Source: Chloroflexota bacterium (GTDB lineage: Bacteria > Chloroflexota > Anaerolineae > Anaerolineales > Anaerolineaceae). From it: 64,000 nucleotides of DNA. This document shows positions 63,677 through 64,000 of this stretch, one piece after another (positions within the stretch are counted from its first letter, which is position 1; each line of letters starts with the position of its first letter). The stretch is taken from NCBI GenBank assembly GCA_012799995.1, contig JAAZKE010000087.1:1-64000 (forward strand). Direction: 5' to 3'. Below the pieces are notes generated by a model. It worked only from the letters and a program-made list of their open reading frames with translations. It ran no database searches and had not been told where the DNA came from. A program made the translations under genes and the position numbers.

Positions 63677-64000
63677 ATGCCCAAAAATACCTATCACCTG
63701 ATTTCGCTTGGTTGTGCCAAAAACACGGTAGATTCCCACCGCGTCGCTGAAATTCTCAACTGGGCAGGGATGAAGTTCAGCGCCAATACCGATGACGCAG
63801 AATTCCTGATTGTCAACACCTGTGGATTTATTCAGGCAGCGCGCGATGAAGCGCTGCAGATTCTGGACGATCTCGGACGCAAAAAACACAGCGGTCAATA
63901 TCTGCTGGCGGTCGGCTGCATGGCAGAGAACAATGGCGAATTAATCGTGCAGTGCTGTCCCAATGTCGATGGGATTCTCGGCACGCGAAAAATCACTGAC
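63677..64000 (+). CDS. rimO: Ribosomal protein S12 methylthiotransferase RimO, partial
   Basis: The first 108 residues are visible; the gene runs off the right edge. The UPF0004 domain carries its three cysteines in SLGCAKNTVDSHR, VNTCGFIQAA and AVGCMAENN, and GCAKNTVDS followed by NTCGF is typical of RimO rather than MiaB. RimO adds a methylthio group to Asp of ribosomal protein S12. The radical SAM domain lies outside the window. The start ATG 63677 follows a GAG-rich stretch. Confidence 0.9.
   Translation, partial: MPKNTYHLISLGCAKNTVDSHRVAEILNWAGMKFSANTDDAEFLIVNTCGFIQAARDEALQILDDLGRKKHSGQYLLAVGCMAENNGELIVQCCPNVDGILGTRKITD

Overview
The window looks like a chromosome segment of a Chloroflexota bacterium, most likely class Anaerolineae. 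The pointers are a DUF2298 (Chlor_Arch_YYY) membrane protein beside a GT39-like protein, a mevalonate kinase next to an isopentenyl phosphate kinase, a DPPR-synthase-like UbiA prenyltransferase, and a DNA topoisomerase I with an extra N-terminal zinc motif. This is inferred from protein families; there is no rRNA to confirm it. No complete tRNA, rRNA or CRISPR array was recognised.

Layout. 1-8.7 kb (minus): envelope glycan/lipid genes (DUF2298 protein, GT39-like protein, methyltransferase, GT4, CDP-paratose-2-epimerase-like SDR, flippase-like protein), then lepA. 10.9-13.9 kb (minus, AT-richer): a three-gene amino-deoxysugar cassette (aminotransferase, fused acyltransferase/3,4-ketoisomerase, GT2). 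14.4-19.5 kb (minus): a MacB-like export operon, divergent from a TetR gene. 20.2-25.3 kb: tlyA, then a plus-strand run of prenyltransferase, mevalonate kinase, IPK, dGTPase-like gene and greA. 25.4-34.5 kb (minus): an acidic membrane protein, topA, a mannose-1-phosphate guanylyltransferase, dprA, and the conserved rimM-khpA-rpsP-ffh block. 35.0-35.9 kb: an LDH/MDH-family gene.

About 36.0-47.6 kb is an AT-rich accessory island with Firmicutes-like genes. It holds (a) an unknown two-gene module, translationally coupled, whose second protein is a coiled-coil plus glycine-rich membrane protein, lying between two direct repeats; (b) a TetR / patatin / radical-SAM module in which an intact radical SAM gene is divergent from a paralogue that has lost the CxxxCxxC cluster motif; (c) a HEPN-motif protein whose gene interrupts another small gene; (d) a YoaK-type membrane protein and a tandem-PepSY-like protein. 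Mosaic repeats recur at 36.0, 39.2 and 45.7 kb; one carries a tRNA 3'-end-like sequence and two carry remnants of a small XRE regulator.

47.9-64 kb returns to core-like genes: a GltD-like oxidoreductase, a zinc metallopeptidase, a rex gene broken by a frameshifting deletion, an IclR-controlled ABC importer with two permeases and a nucleoside phosphorylase, a divergent MreB-like protein, an F1-only ATP synthase cluster (atpA-G-D-C with no delta or Fo genes), rplI, a RodZ-like protein with two HTH domains, and the start of rimO at the right edge.

The most likely undescribed systems are the two-gene module at 36555-39109 and the radical SAM / cysteine-less twin / patatin module at 39834-43917.
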